DNA of 46,919 bases from Clostridia bacterium (lineage in GTDB: Bacteria > Bacillota > Clostridia > Oscillospirales > Acutalibacteraceae). The stretch's first letter is position 1. Every line of letters begins with the position of its first letter. The stretch spans positions 1 to 46,919 of the forward strand of contig JAFRQM010000010.1 in the NCBI GenBank assembly GCA_017428625.1. The letters run 5' to 3'. The position numbers and the translations under genes are program-made. Under the pieces are notes generated by a model. The model made no database searches and was not told where the DNA came from. It saw nothing but the letters and a program-made list of their open reading frames with translations. Below, piece by piece: positions 33,409 through 41,528 of this stretch.

Positions 33409-34068
33409 ATGGATGTTAAAGAAATTCTCTCAAAATGCGACCATACCCTGCTCAACCCCGCGGCAACCTTTGATGAAATAAAGGCGCTGTGCGACGAGGC
33501 GATAAAATACGAAACCGCTTCCGTCTGCATACCCGCCTGTTATGTCAAGGCGGCAAAGGAATATGTCGGCGGCAGGCTTGCGATATGCACGGTTATCGGC
33601 TTCCCTAGCGGTTATTCAACCACAGCGGCAAAATGCTTTGAGGCTGCCGACGCCGTAAAAAACGGTGCTGATGAAATTGATATGGTAATTAACATAGGTA
33701 TGCTCAAAGCGGGGGATTATGACTTTGTGCTTGACGAAATAAAAGCGGTAAAACAGGCGTGCGGCGGCAAACTGCTTAAAGTCATTATCGAAACCTGCCT
33801 GCTCACCGATGAAGAAAAAATAAAAATGTGCCGAATTGTCTCTCAGTCGGGAGCCGACTACATAAAGACATCCACTGGCTTTTCAAAGGGCGGTGCGACT
33901 TTTGCCGATGTTGAACTGTTTGCGAAAAATGTCGCCCCGCATCTTAAAATCAAGGCGGCAGGCGGAATTTCATCGCTTGAGGACGCCGAAAAATTCATAG
34001 TTCTCGGCGCGTCAAGGCTCGGCACAAGCAGAGTTGTAAAAGCGGTTAAGGAGGCTGAAAATGGTTGA
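33409..34068 (+). CDS. deoC: Deoxyribose-phosphate aldolase
   Basis: ATG 33409 is preceded by GAGGTGA; an in-frame GTG at 33400 overlaps that site and is less likely. The 219-residue product has DeoC motifs [29 protein letters not shown] and the Schiff-base lysine in YIKTSTGF, then KAAGGIS. It splits 2-deoxyribose-5-phosphate into acetaldehyde and glyceraldehyde-3-phosphate. It overlaps deoD by eight bases, giving a nucleoside salvage pair. Confidence 0.96.
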   Translation: MDVKEILSKCDHTLLNPAATFDEIKALCDEAIKYETASVCIPACYVKAAKEYVGGRLAICTVIGFPSGYSTTAAKCFEAADAVKNGADEIDMVINIGMLKAGDYDFVLDEIKAVKQACGGKLLKVIIETCLLTDEEKIKMCRIVSQSGADYIKTSTGFSKGGATFADVELFAKNVAPHLKIKAAGGISSLEDAEKFIVLGASRLGTSRVVKAVKEAENG

Positions 34069-34807
34069 ATCCCTTCACATAAAGCCGCTTGATAACATTC
34101 TTTTCGGCAAAACGGTGCTTATGCCGGGTGACCCCTTGCGCTCCGAATTCATAGCGAAAAACTTTCTTGAAAATCCGATCCTTGTAAACGGCGTGCGCGG
34201 AGTAAACGGCTACACAGGCTTATATAAAGGCGTAAAAGTCAGCGTTATGGCAAGCGGAATGGGTATGCCGTCAATAGGTATATATTCATATGAGCTTTAT
34301 AAAAATTTTGATGTGCAGAACATTATCCGCATAGGTTCGGCGGGCGCGATAAGCAGGGAGTGTAAACTCCGTGATGTCATTGCGGCGCTCGGCGCCTGCA
34401 CCGATTCCGCCTTCGCAAAGCAGTATTCTCTCGGCGGCACGGCCGCCCCCGTGTGCGATTACACTCTGCTCAGAGCGGCGGATGAAGCGGCGGACGAACA
34501 GAACATTAAACTCAAGACGGGCAGCGTTTTTTCAAGCGATGTTTTCTATGACGACGCCCGCGACCAGACCCGTTGGGCAAAACTGGGCTGCCTTTGCGTT
34601 GAAATGGAGGCGGCGGCTCTCTACCTTACCGCCATGCGCCTTAACAAGCGCGCGCTGACCTTATGCACGGTTTCAAACCTGCTGTTCGAGCCGTTTGACT
34701 CGCTCTCGGCGGACGACTGCCGCACATCATTTAATGAAATGGCGCTTGTCGCGCTTGAAACCGCGGTAAAGGCGGAACACCTGCCCCGCCTCGAAACAAG
34801 AGAATAA
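34061..34807 (+). CDS. deoD: Purine nucleoside phosphorylase
   Basis: The 248-residue product has DeoD-type motifs [12 protein letters not shown] (phosphate site), [24 protein letters not shown] and [10 protein letters not shown]. It phosphorolyses purine (deoxy)nucleosides to base and (deoxy)ribose-1-phosphate. No phosphopentomutase gene is in the window. It starts inside the end of deoC, so translation is coupled. It is the last gene of the operon starting at 28691; no strong terminator hairpin was seen after it. Confidence 0.96.
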   Translation: MVESLHIKPLDNILFGKTVLMPGDPLRSEFIAKNFLENPILVNGVRGVNGYTGLYKGVKVSVMASGMGMPSIGIYSYELYKNFDVQNIIRIGSAGAISRECKLRDVIAALGACTDSAFAKQYSLGGTAAPVCDYTLLRAADEAADEQNIKLKTGSVFSSDVFYDDARDQTRWAKLGCLCVEMEAAALYLTAMRLNKRALTLCTVSNLLFEPFDSLSADDCRTSFNEMALVALETAVKAEHLPRLETRE

Positions 34808-35012
34808 CAGAAACAAGAAAATAATAAATATAATAGTTTATACGGTCGTTCACAGAATCACGGCGAGTATGTTTTTCGTCAGGCAATGAAAAAGAGCAGG
34901 CAATACTTTGTGTATTGGAGGGCATTTTGAGGCGGCATGGCGAAAAAAAGACCGCCGCGCAGCTGTGAAAAGACCGGATAAACGAAACAAAAACAAAACA
35001 GGAGGAGACAAT

Positions 35013-37070
35013 ATGAACCCGAAATTAGAACCGCTCTTTACCCCTTGGAAAATCGGCAGCTGTGAAATCAAAAACCGCATTGTTTTAACAAGTATGGGCG
35101 GCACCGACCTTTTCGGCTGGATGGAGAAAAACCATTTTGACAAAGACGGCGCGGATTTCATCCTTGAGGTCGCGAAAAACAACGCGGGCCTCGTCCTGCC
35201 CGGCTGTCAGCCCGTCTATAACCCGATGTTCGGTCAGTGGCTTCACAAAAACAAAAAGATGTTCAATGACCTCGCGAAATGGATGCCCGAATTTCACAAA
35301 ACGGGGGCAAAGCTCTTCGTTCAGCTCACCGCCGGTTTCGGCCGCTCCTTCACCATAAGTTCAATGATGGAGATGCTTTACACCACCCCCGTTATCAACA
35401 AACTCTCCAAACCCTTTATGAATCTTGACAAAATCACGGCTTCCGCCTCTCCCTCTCCCAACCGCTGGTCAGATAAAGTCCCCTCCAGAGAGATGACAAA
35501 GGCGGAAATACAGGAGTTTATCGACTCCTTCGCGAAAAGTTCAAAACTCCTTAAAGACGCGGGCGTTGACGGCGTCGAAATCCACGCCGTTCACGAGGGT
35601 TATCTGCTCGACCAGTTCGCTCTTAAATATGTAAACAAGCGCACCGACGAATACGGCGGCTCACTTGAGAACCGCTACCGTTTCGCGGCTGAAATAGTCA
35701 AGGCAATCAAAAAAGAGTGCGGCGGCGACTTTCCCGTTTCGCTGCGCTACTCCGTCATTTCAAAAACAAAAGGCTTCCGTCAGGGCGCTCTGCCGGGCGA
35801 AGATTATGTTGAAGCAGGCAGAGATATGGCGGAATCCGAGCAGGCGGTTAAATTCCTTCAGGACGCGGGATATGACTGCCTCAACTGCGACAACGGCACC
35901 TATGACGCGTGGTACTGGGCTCATCCCCCGATATATATGCCCGAAAACTGCAACCTTGCCGATGTTGAACACATAAAGAATTACTGCGACATCCCCGTCA
36001 TCTGCGCGGGCAGGCTTGACCCCGTTGTTGCCGCCGACAGCATTTCTCAGGGCAAACTTGACGGTGCGGGCTTCGCGCGCCCCTTCTTAGCCGATGTTCA
36101 GTGGGTTACCAAGCTTATGGAAGGCAGAGAGGAAGACATCCGCCCCTGCATTCTGTGCCACAACGGCTGTTTCAATATGTGCCACTACAAGGGCGTTCCC
36201 AACGATCAGGAATTGAGCGACTCCCTGCACCTCGCGCGCTGCGCCGTAAACGCCGAAACCATGCAGAAGGGAAAACACCACATAACAAAAACCTCCTCGC
36301 CGAAAACGGTTCATATCGTCGGCGGCGGCATAGGCGGTATGGAGGCCGCGAGAGTGCTTAAACTCAGAGGCCACAACCCCGTCATCCACGAAAAGAGCGG
36401 CGTACTCGGCGGCACCTTCATCCCTGCGAGCGCGGAATCCTACAAGGGCAAGCTCCGCGACCTGCTTGAATGGTACCGCAGACAGATGCAGGTTATGAAT
36501 ATTGAGGTAAAACTAAACGATGAAGTCAAAGATATTTCCGCTTTCGGCGGCGCGCCCGTGATTATAGCTACAGGCTCAACTCCCAGGCAACTCAGAAAGG
36601 TGCCGGGCTATGAAAAGATGATTGAAGCGTGCGACTTCCTCAACGGAGCGGAGACCGGCGAAACAGTCGCCGTCATCGGCGGCGGCCTTACGGGCTGTGA
36701 AATCGCTTATGAAATAGCGCTCAAAGGGCAAAAACCCGTAATAGTCGAAATGAAAGACGACCTTGTAAGCCAGAAAGGCGTGTGCCTTGCCAACTCCTCA
36801 TATCTGCGCGAGTGGTTCGCCCTCAACAAAGTGCCGGTTTACCTTGAAACAACGCTCAAAGAGGTAAAAGACGGCTCCATAGTCTGCGCGGGCAAAGACG
36901 GCAGGGATATCGAAATCGCGTGTGACAGCGTCATAAGCTGCGCCGGCTACATCCCCGCCCCGCTTGTCGGCGACAAAGCAAAAAATGTTTACCTTGTCGG
37001 CGACTGCCTCGCAATAGGCAACCTGCGCTCGGTAATCTGGCGCGCCTACGAAGTCGCGATGAAGATTTAA
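35013..37070 (+). CDS. Old Yellow Enzyme/2,4-dienoyl-CoA reductase-type FMN, FeS, FAD oxidoreductase
   Basis: Start ATG 35013 follows AGGAGGAGAC; the open frame further upstream (to 34908) does not look coding. The 685-residue product has an N-terminal FMN TIM barrel (LEPLFTPWKIGSCEIKNRIV, with LFTPWKIG) and HAVHEGYLLDQF. An FeS cluster motif follows with Cys379, Cys382, Cys386 and Cys390. The C-terminal half binds FAD/NAD(P) through VGGGIGGMEA and IGGGLTGCEI. Relatives reduce the C=C bond of enoates, dienoyl-CoA or bile-acid intermediates in anaerobes; the substrate here is not known. The 205 bases upstream hold a TATAAT at 34829-34834 without a good -35, and a CAATAC/GTATTG hairpin near 34899. 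Confidence 0.9.
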   Translation: MNPKLEPLFTPWKIGSCEIKNRIVLTSMGGTDLFGWMEKNHFDKDGADFILEVAKNNAGLVLPGCQPVYNPMFGQWLHKNKKMFNDLAKWMPEFHKTGAKLFVQLTAGFGRSFTISSMMEMLYTTPVINKLSKPFMNLDKITASASPSPNRWSDKVPSREMTKAEIQEFIDSFAKSSKLLKDAGVDGVEIHAVHEGYLLDQFALKYVNKRTDEYGGSLENRYRFAAEIVKAIKKECGGDFPVSLRYSVISKTKGFRQGALPGEDYVEAGRDMAESEQAVKFLQDAGYDCLNCDNGTYDAWYWAHPPIYMPENCNLADVEHIKNYCDIPVICAGRLDPVVAADSISQGKLDGAGFARPFLADVQWVTKLMEGREEDIRPCILCHNGCFNMCHYKGVPNDQELSDSLHLARCAVNAETMQKGKHHITKTSSPKTVHIVGGGIGGMEAARVLKLRGHNPVIHEKSGVLGGTFIPASAESYKGKLRDLLEWYRRQMQVMNIEVKLNDEVKDISAFGGAPVIIATGSTPRQLRKVPGYEKMIEACDFLNGAETGETVAVIGGGLTGCEIAYEIALKGQKPVIVEMKDDLVSQKGVCLANSSYLREWFALNKVPVYLETTLKEVKDGSIVCAGKDGRDIEIACDSVISCAGYIPAPLVGDKAKNVYLVGDCLAIGNLRSVIWRAYEVAMKI

Positions 37071-37229
37071 AAAAACCGGAACCGAAAACAAGAAATCCAA
37101 AACCAAAAACAATAACACGGAAAAACGGCAACTCAAAAAAGCACAAGACAGCACAAAACGCATAACATAAAACCGGTAAGGCACAAAACAGAAAAGCAAT
37201 ATAACACAAAACAATAAAACAAAAACATA
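37071..37229. repeat. A-rich low-complexity tract
   Basis: About 160 bases of CAAAAC/ACAAAAC and CGGAA-like phrases follow the oxidoreductase gene. Read on the other strand it resembles the TTCCGG/TTTTG-rich tract at 28440-28550. No gene is seen. Confidence 0.5.
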
Positions 37230-37257
37230 AAAACGGCGGGGTTCACCCCGCCGTTTT
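37230..37257. terminator. Bidirectional terminator
   Basis: A perfect 12-pair stem AAAACGGCGGGG/CCCCGCCGTTTT with loop TTCA separates the oxidoreductase gene from the convergent HIRAN operon. A short GGAT-type repeat (reverse orientation) follows at 37261-37300. Confidence 0.88.
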
Positions 37258-37302
37258 CCAATGTCCGAAATCCAACATCCGGCATCCGAAGTCCAAAAAC
37301 CC

Positions 37303-37515
37303 TCATTCCGACGCGCCTTCTTCTTTTCTGAACGAGGCATAATAAATCCTGCCCTGAACCGTGCCGCATGAACAAACCGGTTTTTCAATCTGTCCGTTTG
37401 TCATTTTGCGAAGGGCGGATTCTCTTTGTTTTTTTGAGCGGTATGCCTGTTGAAAATCAAAAACATTTTCAAATTCCGTTCCCGTCTCCGCCGCCGCTTC
37501 AGAATCTGAGTTCAT
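37303..37515 (-). CDS. Small protein with CSC motif, unknown function
   Basis: ATG 37515 lies inside the end of the HIRAN gene (17-base overlap, different frame). The 70-residue product begins MNSDSEAAAETG, has a basic middle (AYRSKKQRESALRK) and then KPVCSCGTVQGRIYYASFRKE. Codon use matches neighbouring genes through to the stop. There is no separate Shine-Dalgarno site, so it depends on coupling to the HIRAN gene. Two close cysteines could bind metal, but a lone CSC is weak evidence. No family recognised. Confidence 0.55.
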   Translation of the reverse strand: MNSDSEAAAETGTEFENVFDFQQAYRSKKQRESALRKMTNGQIEKPVCSCGTVQGRIYYASFRKEEGASE

Positions 37516-37882
37516 CTTCATCTTCTGTTTCATCTTCTGCTTCGTCTTCATTTTCTGCTTCATCTTCTTCGTCTTCCTCGTCTTCCCCGTCAACCGTAAT
37601 GTAACAAAGCACGCCCCCGGGCAGAACATAAAGCACTGTGCATTCCGCCGTGTCGCCGATTCTGTCATACAGCCTGCCCGCGCTGAAACTCTCGCCCTCA
37701 ACCGTGTAGGGGCTGTTGGCAACATAGCCCACCTGACCCAGACCTTCCATTTCAACTTTTATTGCCTCGGAGTCAACCTCGTTGTCGGGCTCCTTTACAA
37801 GGCGGACGCTCATTCCGGGTTCGATAAAATCGCTGCCGTAGCGGTGCTTTGTGCCTGTGAGTGTAAAATAAATTCTGTTCAT
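37499..37882 (-). CDS. HIRAN-domain protein with acidic tail
   Basis: The 127-residue product is a HIRAN domain (residues 1-97): LTGTKHRYGSDFIEPG, VRLVKEPDNEVDSEAIKVE, GQVGYVANSP. The last 30 residues are almost only Glu/Asp (EDEEDEEDEAENEDEAED), encoded by a GAA/GAT repeat that may vary in length. HIRAN domains bind DNA ends or stalled forks in eukaryotic HLTF; free-standing bacterial ones are often near phage or repair genes. AGGAGG lies nine bases before the ATG and TATAAT at 37919-37914. The gene is divergent from the SOS cassette. Confidence 0.85.
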   Translation of the reverse strand: MNRIYFTLTGTKHRYGSDFIEPGMSVRLVKEPDNEVDSEAIKVEMEGLGQVGYVANSPYTVEGESFSAGRLYDRIGDTAECTVLYVLPGGVLCYITVDGEDEEDEEDEAENEDEAEDETEDEDELRF

Positions 37883-37991
37883 AATTCAAAGCCTCCTTTT
37901 TTGCTTTGACCTGATTATACACCCCACCCTGTCCGATAAATCGGGCTTGCGCGTTTTTTCCGGGCAGAAAAGGGGAAATTTTTCAAAACCC

Positions 37992-38020
37992 TTGACAAAC
38001 ATTTGTTCGAGTGTTAAGGT
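37992..38020 (+). promoter_or_regulatory. Promoter with LexA (SOS) box for the lysis cassette
   Basis: TTGACA lies at 37992-37997 with a 17-base spacer to a weak -10 TAAGGT at 38015-38020. Within the spacer is CAAACATTTGTTCG (37996-38009), one base off the Gram-positive LexA/DinR consensus CGAAC-N4-GTTCG. LexA bound there would cover the -35 and block polymerase until DNA damage. A leader of about 75 bases follows. Confidence 0.7.
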
Positions 38021-38099
38021 AGATATCAGCGGGGCAATAATCTGTCAGACGGAAGCCGTGAATCGCAGCCGGCTCCGTCAACCGAAAAGGAGGTATGTT

Positions 38100-38714
38100 G
38101 TGAACGAATACTATGATTACCCGACGCAGGAGGAAATACGCGAAGCGACAAAAATCTGTTGCGGCAGGTGCTGCAAATGCGTTGAAACTCCCGTCGAATA
38201 CGCCTGGCGGGCAAGGGATGTCGAAATGAGCGACCTTCTGCGGCTCGCCGTTGAGAATGAACTCACCGCCGCCGAAAAGGACGCGGTCAGCCTGCGGTGG
38301 TTCGAAAATCTCTCAAACCGCGAAACAGCCCTTCGCCTGGGCGTTTCGGAATCCGCCGTCTCCCGCGCTCTTGCCAGGGCGGAAGCAAAACTGCGTAAGG
38401 CTCTCGGCTACGCGGTTCTTTATCAGCACAATGTTAATAGTAACGCTATTATTCCCGCCGCTCTTGAGCGGGCGCGGGCGGTGCGCGCGGCAAAACTTAT
38501 GAAGGCGGAGAACTTTGCCCGTCAGGTAAGAAACCTGCGCGTGAGCCGCGGTTACAGCGAAAGTCAGGTTGAAAAATACGCGGGGCTCGGGCGCGGCAGA
38601 GTGCGTGCCGTCGAGAACGGCGCCTCCCCCACGGCGGAGGAAACGGCAAGGCTCTGCGCGTTCTTCGCAGTTGAACCTTGCGGCGCGGGAATAACAAAGG
38701 AGGAGAGGCAATGA
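38100..38714 (+). CDS. Sigma-70 region 4-like and XRE HTH regulator with N-terminal Cys cluster
   Basis: Start GTG 38100 follows AAGGAGG by six bases; the longer open frame upstream crosses the promoter. The 204-residue product has CCGRCCKC at residues 20-27, a sigma region 4-like HTH (LTAAEKDAVSLRWFENLSNRE, seen as SNRETALRLGVSESAVSRAL) and a second XRE-type HTH near the C-terminus (RVSRGYSESQVEKYAGLGRGR). Region 2 is not visible, so it may be a phage-type late regulator rather than a full sigma factor. It heads a tightly coupled operon (ATGA overlap with the next gene) under a LexA box. The LexA-controlled uviA of Clostridium perfringens is a functional parallel only. Confidence 0.75.
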   Translation: MNEYYDYPTQEEIREATKICCGRCCKCVETPVEYAWRARDVEMSDLLRLAVENELTAAEKDAVSLRWFENLSNRETALRLGVSESAVSRALARAEAKLRKALGYAVLYQHNVNSNAIIPAALERARAVRAAKLMKAENFARQVRNLRVSRGYSESQVEKYAGLGRGRVRAVENGASPTAEETARLCAFFAVEPCGAGITKEERQ

Positions 38715-38941
38715 GCAAAAAAACACTTTATGATCTCGGCAAAGAATACTATGAGCAGGCGGATATTCTCCATTCTCAGATTTTCGCCGTCAGAGAAAAA
38801 CTCAGGGCCGTAAGCCCCGTCTGTAAAGAGGCATACCGCCTCAAATCCACCCTCTCCGTCCTATACAGGCAACGCAGCGAGGCGGTGGAAATCGCGCGCA
38901 TTCTCTGCGCCTATTATGACAGAAAGGAAGACGCGGCATGA
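38711..38941 (+). CDS. Small helical protein of the lysis cassette
   Basis: The 76-residue product (MSKKTLYDLGKEYYEQADILH...) is almost wholly helical, with heptad-like spacing and no membrane span. AGGAGAGG precedes the ATG, which overlaps the stop of the regulator gene as ATGA. The same overlap links it to the next gene. It resembles small phage helper proteins but I recognise no family. Confidence 0.6.
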   Translation: MSKKTLYDLGKEYYEQADILHSQIFAVREKLRAVSPVCKEAYRLKSTLSVLYRQRSEAVEIARILCAYYDRKEDAA

Positions 38942-39921
38942 GTATAAAACAGATAACCGCGGCTATGACAGCCGATGACGGTTTTGAACAGGCAAGGCAG
39001 GCGGGCTTCACGGGGGAGCATAACGCCTCCGAACTCGTCATTACGCTCAACGAGGAGTTTTCGGGGGACCAGTGGGATTTTCTCGCTCTCATCTTCAACA
39101 CCTGCGCGCCGGGCGGCTGCTTTTCGTCAAACGCCGTCAGAGATGAAAACTCCGCTCCCGTTTACCGCGAGGGCAACTCCTTAATCTGCCCGCTCGGCGA
39201 AAATCTCACATCAACCGGCGTGCTTCTCGTTCAGGCTGCGGCTTACAAAACAAGCGGCGCTCACTGCTCCGCCGTAAGAAAGTCGGATATCCTGACCCTG
39301 ACTTTCAAACCTTCGGTTATGGGCAGCGGCGGTTTTCTTTCCTCAAACGCGGGCTTTGAAAACGAGGTGCGCTGCGCCGTGGAGGCGTTCAACACTTACA
39401 GCGAAAGTTTTGACGACATTCACACCCACGGCAATATGACCGTGCTCGAAGGGCTCGGCGAAACAGAAGGCAGCCTCACATTCAACGGCGAAAAGGTCGG
39501 CGGGGTTTATGTTCTTCCCACCGCTTCCCTGACGCAGAAAGGCGGCGTAAAGCCGGGCTTCGGCGTTGAAATGACGGGCGAATACCTCGGCATAAGCGAT
39601 TCTTTTCTCACGCTGTGCGCCGCTTATTCCGCCTGCAGGTCAAGCGCGGATAACAGCATTCTCTATGTTTTTTCGGGCTCGCCCGCCGAATACGACTACA
39701 TTGACGGCAGCACCCCCGGCATTACGCAATATCTTTACGAAATGGATGACACGCGCTCAAAAATCTATTATATTCCCACGCAGGACGGCATTCTGGAATG
39801 GCTGGATTTTTTCGGCACAGCGCACACCTTAAGCGTTCAGGGCGGCACGATTTATCTTTTCGCCTATGATGACTCAACCAGCGAAATTTCCGTCTCACGC
39901 AGAGAGCCCGGCGAGGTGTAA
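38938..39921 (+). CDS. Phage baseplate/tail-fibre-like beta-rich protein
   Basis: The 327-residue product is beta-rich with no signal peptide. The N-terminal 120 residues (NEEFSGDQWDFLALIFNTC, LGENLTSTGVLLVQAAAYK) resemble the BppU-type upper-baseplate domain of phages, in which a strand pattern ends in SDILTLTFKPSV. The rest has several Gly/Thr-rich beta blocks and no enzyme motif. It overlaps the previous gene by ATGA and precedes the amidase by one base. In prophages such genes directly precede the lysis module. It could be the remaining part of a tail structure or a dedicated wall-binding protein. Confidence 0.5.
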   Translation: MSIKQITAAMTADDGFEQARQAGFTGEHNASELVITLNEEFSGDQWDFLALIFNTCAPGGCFSSNAVRDENSAPVYREGNSLICPLGENLTSTGVLLVQAAAYKTSGAHCSAVRKSDILTLTFKPSVMGSGGFLSSNAGFENEVRCAVEAFNTYSESFDDIHTHGNMTVLEGLGETEGSLTFNGEKVGGVYVLPTASLTQKGGVKPGFGVEMTGEYLGISDSFLTLCAAYSACRSSADNSILYVFSGSPAEYDYIDGSTPGITQYLYEMDDTRSKIYYIPTQDGILEWLDFFGTAHTLSVQGGTIYLFAYDDSTSEISVSRREPGEV

Positions 39922-39922
39922 A

Positions 39923-40681
39923 ATGAACAGCAGAATATGTGTGTCCGTAGGCCACGGCAAATCAAAAAACGGCAACTTTGACCCCGGCGCCTGCTCTGAG
40001 GGTCTGCGCGAGTTTGATTTAGCAAAAAACGTGGCGAAATATCTCTCGCAGTATCTCCGCTCGGCGGGTTTCACCGTTGAACTCATAAACTATGACGGCA
40101 GCCTGTATCTCACCGAAAGGGTCAGAAAAATAAACGCCGGCTGCTTTGATTTCGCGCTTGAGATTCATCTCAACGCGGGCGGCGGCACGGGCAGCGAAGT
40201 CTATTACCCCAAAGGCTCGCAGGAGGGCAGGCGCGCGGCAGGGCTTATCTCGGCGGAGATTGCCGATATGTTCTCGATTCCCGACAGAGGGGCAAAAACA
40301 AAGGAGGGTCTCAACGGCGGCGATTATTTTGCCGTTGTGCGCGAAACAAAACCGCTCACCCTGCTTGTCGAAACGGTGTTTATCGACTCGCCGGATGTCG
40401 AAAACTTAACCTCCGCGTCGGGCAGAGACCTGTGCGCCAGGGCAATTTCAAAGGCGGTCATCCGCTTTTTCAATGAAAAAGCGACGCCCTTCACGGTTAA
40501 AATCCTATGTGATGAGCTCAATGTCAGAAACGGCCCCGGCACAAACCACAAAGTCAATATGACCGTCAGCGGCGGCAAGGTTTTCACCATTGTTGAGCAG
40601 AGGGGCAACTGGGGCAGGCTCAGAAGCGGCGCGGGCTGGATAAACTTAAGCAAAAATCTTGTTGAATTATGGGAGCGATAA
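39923..40681 (+). CDS. N-acetylmuramoyl-L-alanine amidase (Amidase_3) with SH3b domain
   Basis: Start ATG 39923 follows GAGGTG; the frame upstream overlaps the preceding gene. The 252-residue product has Amidase_3 zinc ligands His11 (VGHG), Glu30 and His82 (EIHLNAG), with catalytic Glu150 (LLVETVF). An SH3b domain covers residues about 190-250 (LNVRNGPGTNHK). There is no signal peptide, as expected for a phage-type endolysin exported through a holin. It cleaves the bond between muramic acid and L-Ala in peptidoglycan. Confidence 0.92.
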   Translation: MNSRICVSVGHGKSKNGNFDPGACSEGLREFDLAKNVAKYLSQYLRSAGFTVELINYDGSLYLTERVRKINAGCFDFALEIHLNAGGGTGSEVYYPKGSQEGRRAAGLISAEIADMFSIPDRGAKTKEGLNGGDYFAVVRETKPLTLLVETVFIDSPDVENLTSASGRDLCARAISKAVIRFFNEKATPFTVKILCDELNVRNGPGTNHKVNMTVSGGKVFTIVEQRGNWGRLRSGAGWINLSKNLVELWER

Positions 40682-40682
40682 A

Positions 40683-40892
40683 ATGAATTATGACCTTTTA
40701 TTTTCTTTTCTGGGCTCGGCGGCAGGCTGCGTGGCGGGAATAATCGCGTCTCAGCGGCTCACCTCGTTCCGCCTTGAATCGCTCGAAAAGAAGGTGGATA
40801 AACACAACCGCCTTGTTGAAAGAATGGCGGCTGCCGAAGCGGAGATAAAATCCGCGAACAAAAGAATAGACGCCCTGACGGGCGCCCGTTGA
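40683..40892 (+). CDS. Phage-type small membrane/coiled-coil protein
   Basis: The 69-residue product from ATG 40683 has one N-terminal membrane span (LLFSFLGSAAGCVAGIIAS) and then a charged coiled coil (LESLEKKVDKHNRLVERM). Proteins of this shape are common next to holins in clostridial phages, and XhlA has the same elements in the other order. It starts one base after the amidase stop. Likely a holin partner or second holin. Confidence 0.75.
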   Translation: MNYDLLFSFLGSAAGCVAGIIASQRLTSFRLESLEKKVDKHNRLVERMAAAEAEIKSANKRIDALTGAR

Positions 40893-40904
40893 GGAGGAAT
40901 AATA

Positions 40905-41168
40905 ATGAAAAAAATAAAAGATGTTGTCGGCAATCTCTCGCAGGTGCCGCTCGCCACATGGGTGCGCCTCGCGTTTCTTACAATAAGCATTGTCAACCTC
41001 GCCCTGCGCAGTCTCGGCTTTGACACGCTGCGGTTTTCGGAGAAGGAGGTAAGCGACGCCGTGAGCATAATCTTCGCCGCCGTGTGCGCCCTCACAGCTT
41101 ACTGGAAAAATAACTCCTTCACCTCCGCCGCCCTTGAAGCCGACAAAATACTCAAGAACAGGGATTAG
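40905..41168 (+). CDS. Phage holin, phi-LC3 family type
   Basis: The 87-residue product has two membrane segments (about 15-40 and 50-68) with the phrases WVRLAFLTISIVNLALRSLG (here in part) and AVCALTAYWKNNSFTSAALEADKIL, seen as YWKNNSFT. These are hallmarks of phi-LC3/dp-1-type holins. GAGGAGG precedes the ATG. It would open the membrane so that the amidase reaches the wall. It is the last gene of the cassette; no terminator hairpin is obvious before the repeat island. Confidence 0.88.
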   Translation: MKKIKDVVGNLSQVPLATWVRLAFLTISIVNLALRSLGFDTLRFSEKEVSDAVSIIFAAVCALTAYWKNNSFTSAALEADKILKNRD

Positions 41169-41420
41169 GAGGTAGGATGTAGGGTTTAGGAGTTAGGGGT
41201 TAGGTAATAGGTGTCAGGTGTCAGGAGTTAGAAATGCAGGGCACGGATGTTGGACGGGATTGAGGGGAAACGGCAAAAAACATTTAAATAGGGTGCGGGC
41301 GGAGCCCGCCGATAATTTGGAATTCGGAATTCGTCATTTGGAATTAAAAACGGCACGCATATATGCGTGCCCTACGTTTCGGATGCCGGATGTTGGCGCG
41401 GGTATCCGTGCCGTTTTTAT
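41169..41420. repeat. Intergenic mosaic repeat island 6
   Basis: A GTTAGG/GGAGTTAG tract (41167-41232) is followed by the GATTGAGGGGAAA module and a block from 41282 to 41358 that includes hairpin GCGGGC-GGA-GCCCGC and repeated GGAATT. The palindrome lies at 41352-41371, then a GGAT tract. The block 41282-41358 recurs with few changes at 44404-44479. Confidence 0.85.
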
Positions 41421-41462
41421 TATTTTGTCATTTTATTATATTATTTGTATCCATAATTCATA

Positions 41463-41491
41463 TTGCATATTGAGAACATTGCTGTTAAAAT
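41463..41491 (+). promoter_or_regulatory. Promoter of the peptidase E-like operon
   Basis: TTGCAT (41463-41468), a 17-base spacer and TG-T-TAAAAT with the -10 at 41486-41491. Confidence 0.7.
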
Positions 41492-41528
41492 GGAAATATG
41501 AAAAATACAGGGCAAAGGGGCGGTTGTT

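Noticed and set aside
34908..35012. N-terminal extension of the Old-Yellow-Enzyme-type protein by 35 residues
   Set aside because: The extension is basic and unlike the family, and AGGAGGAGAC is placed for ATG 35013.
37516..37755. Longer start for the 70-residue CSC protein within the HIRAN gene
   Set aside because: That part is the shifted frame of the HIRAN coding sequence and its acidic repeat; no start signal.
37947..38099. Longer start for the SOS cassette regulator
   Set aside because: The upstream frame crosses the promoter and LexA box; AAGGAGG is placed for GTG 38100.
37992..41168. Complete prophage
   Set aside because: Integrase, terminase, capsid, portal and replication genes are absent; flanking genes are ordinary cell genes.
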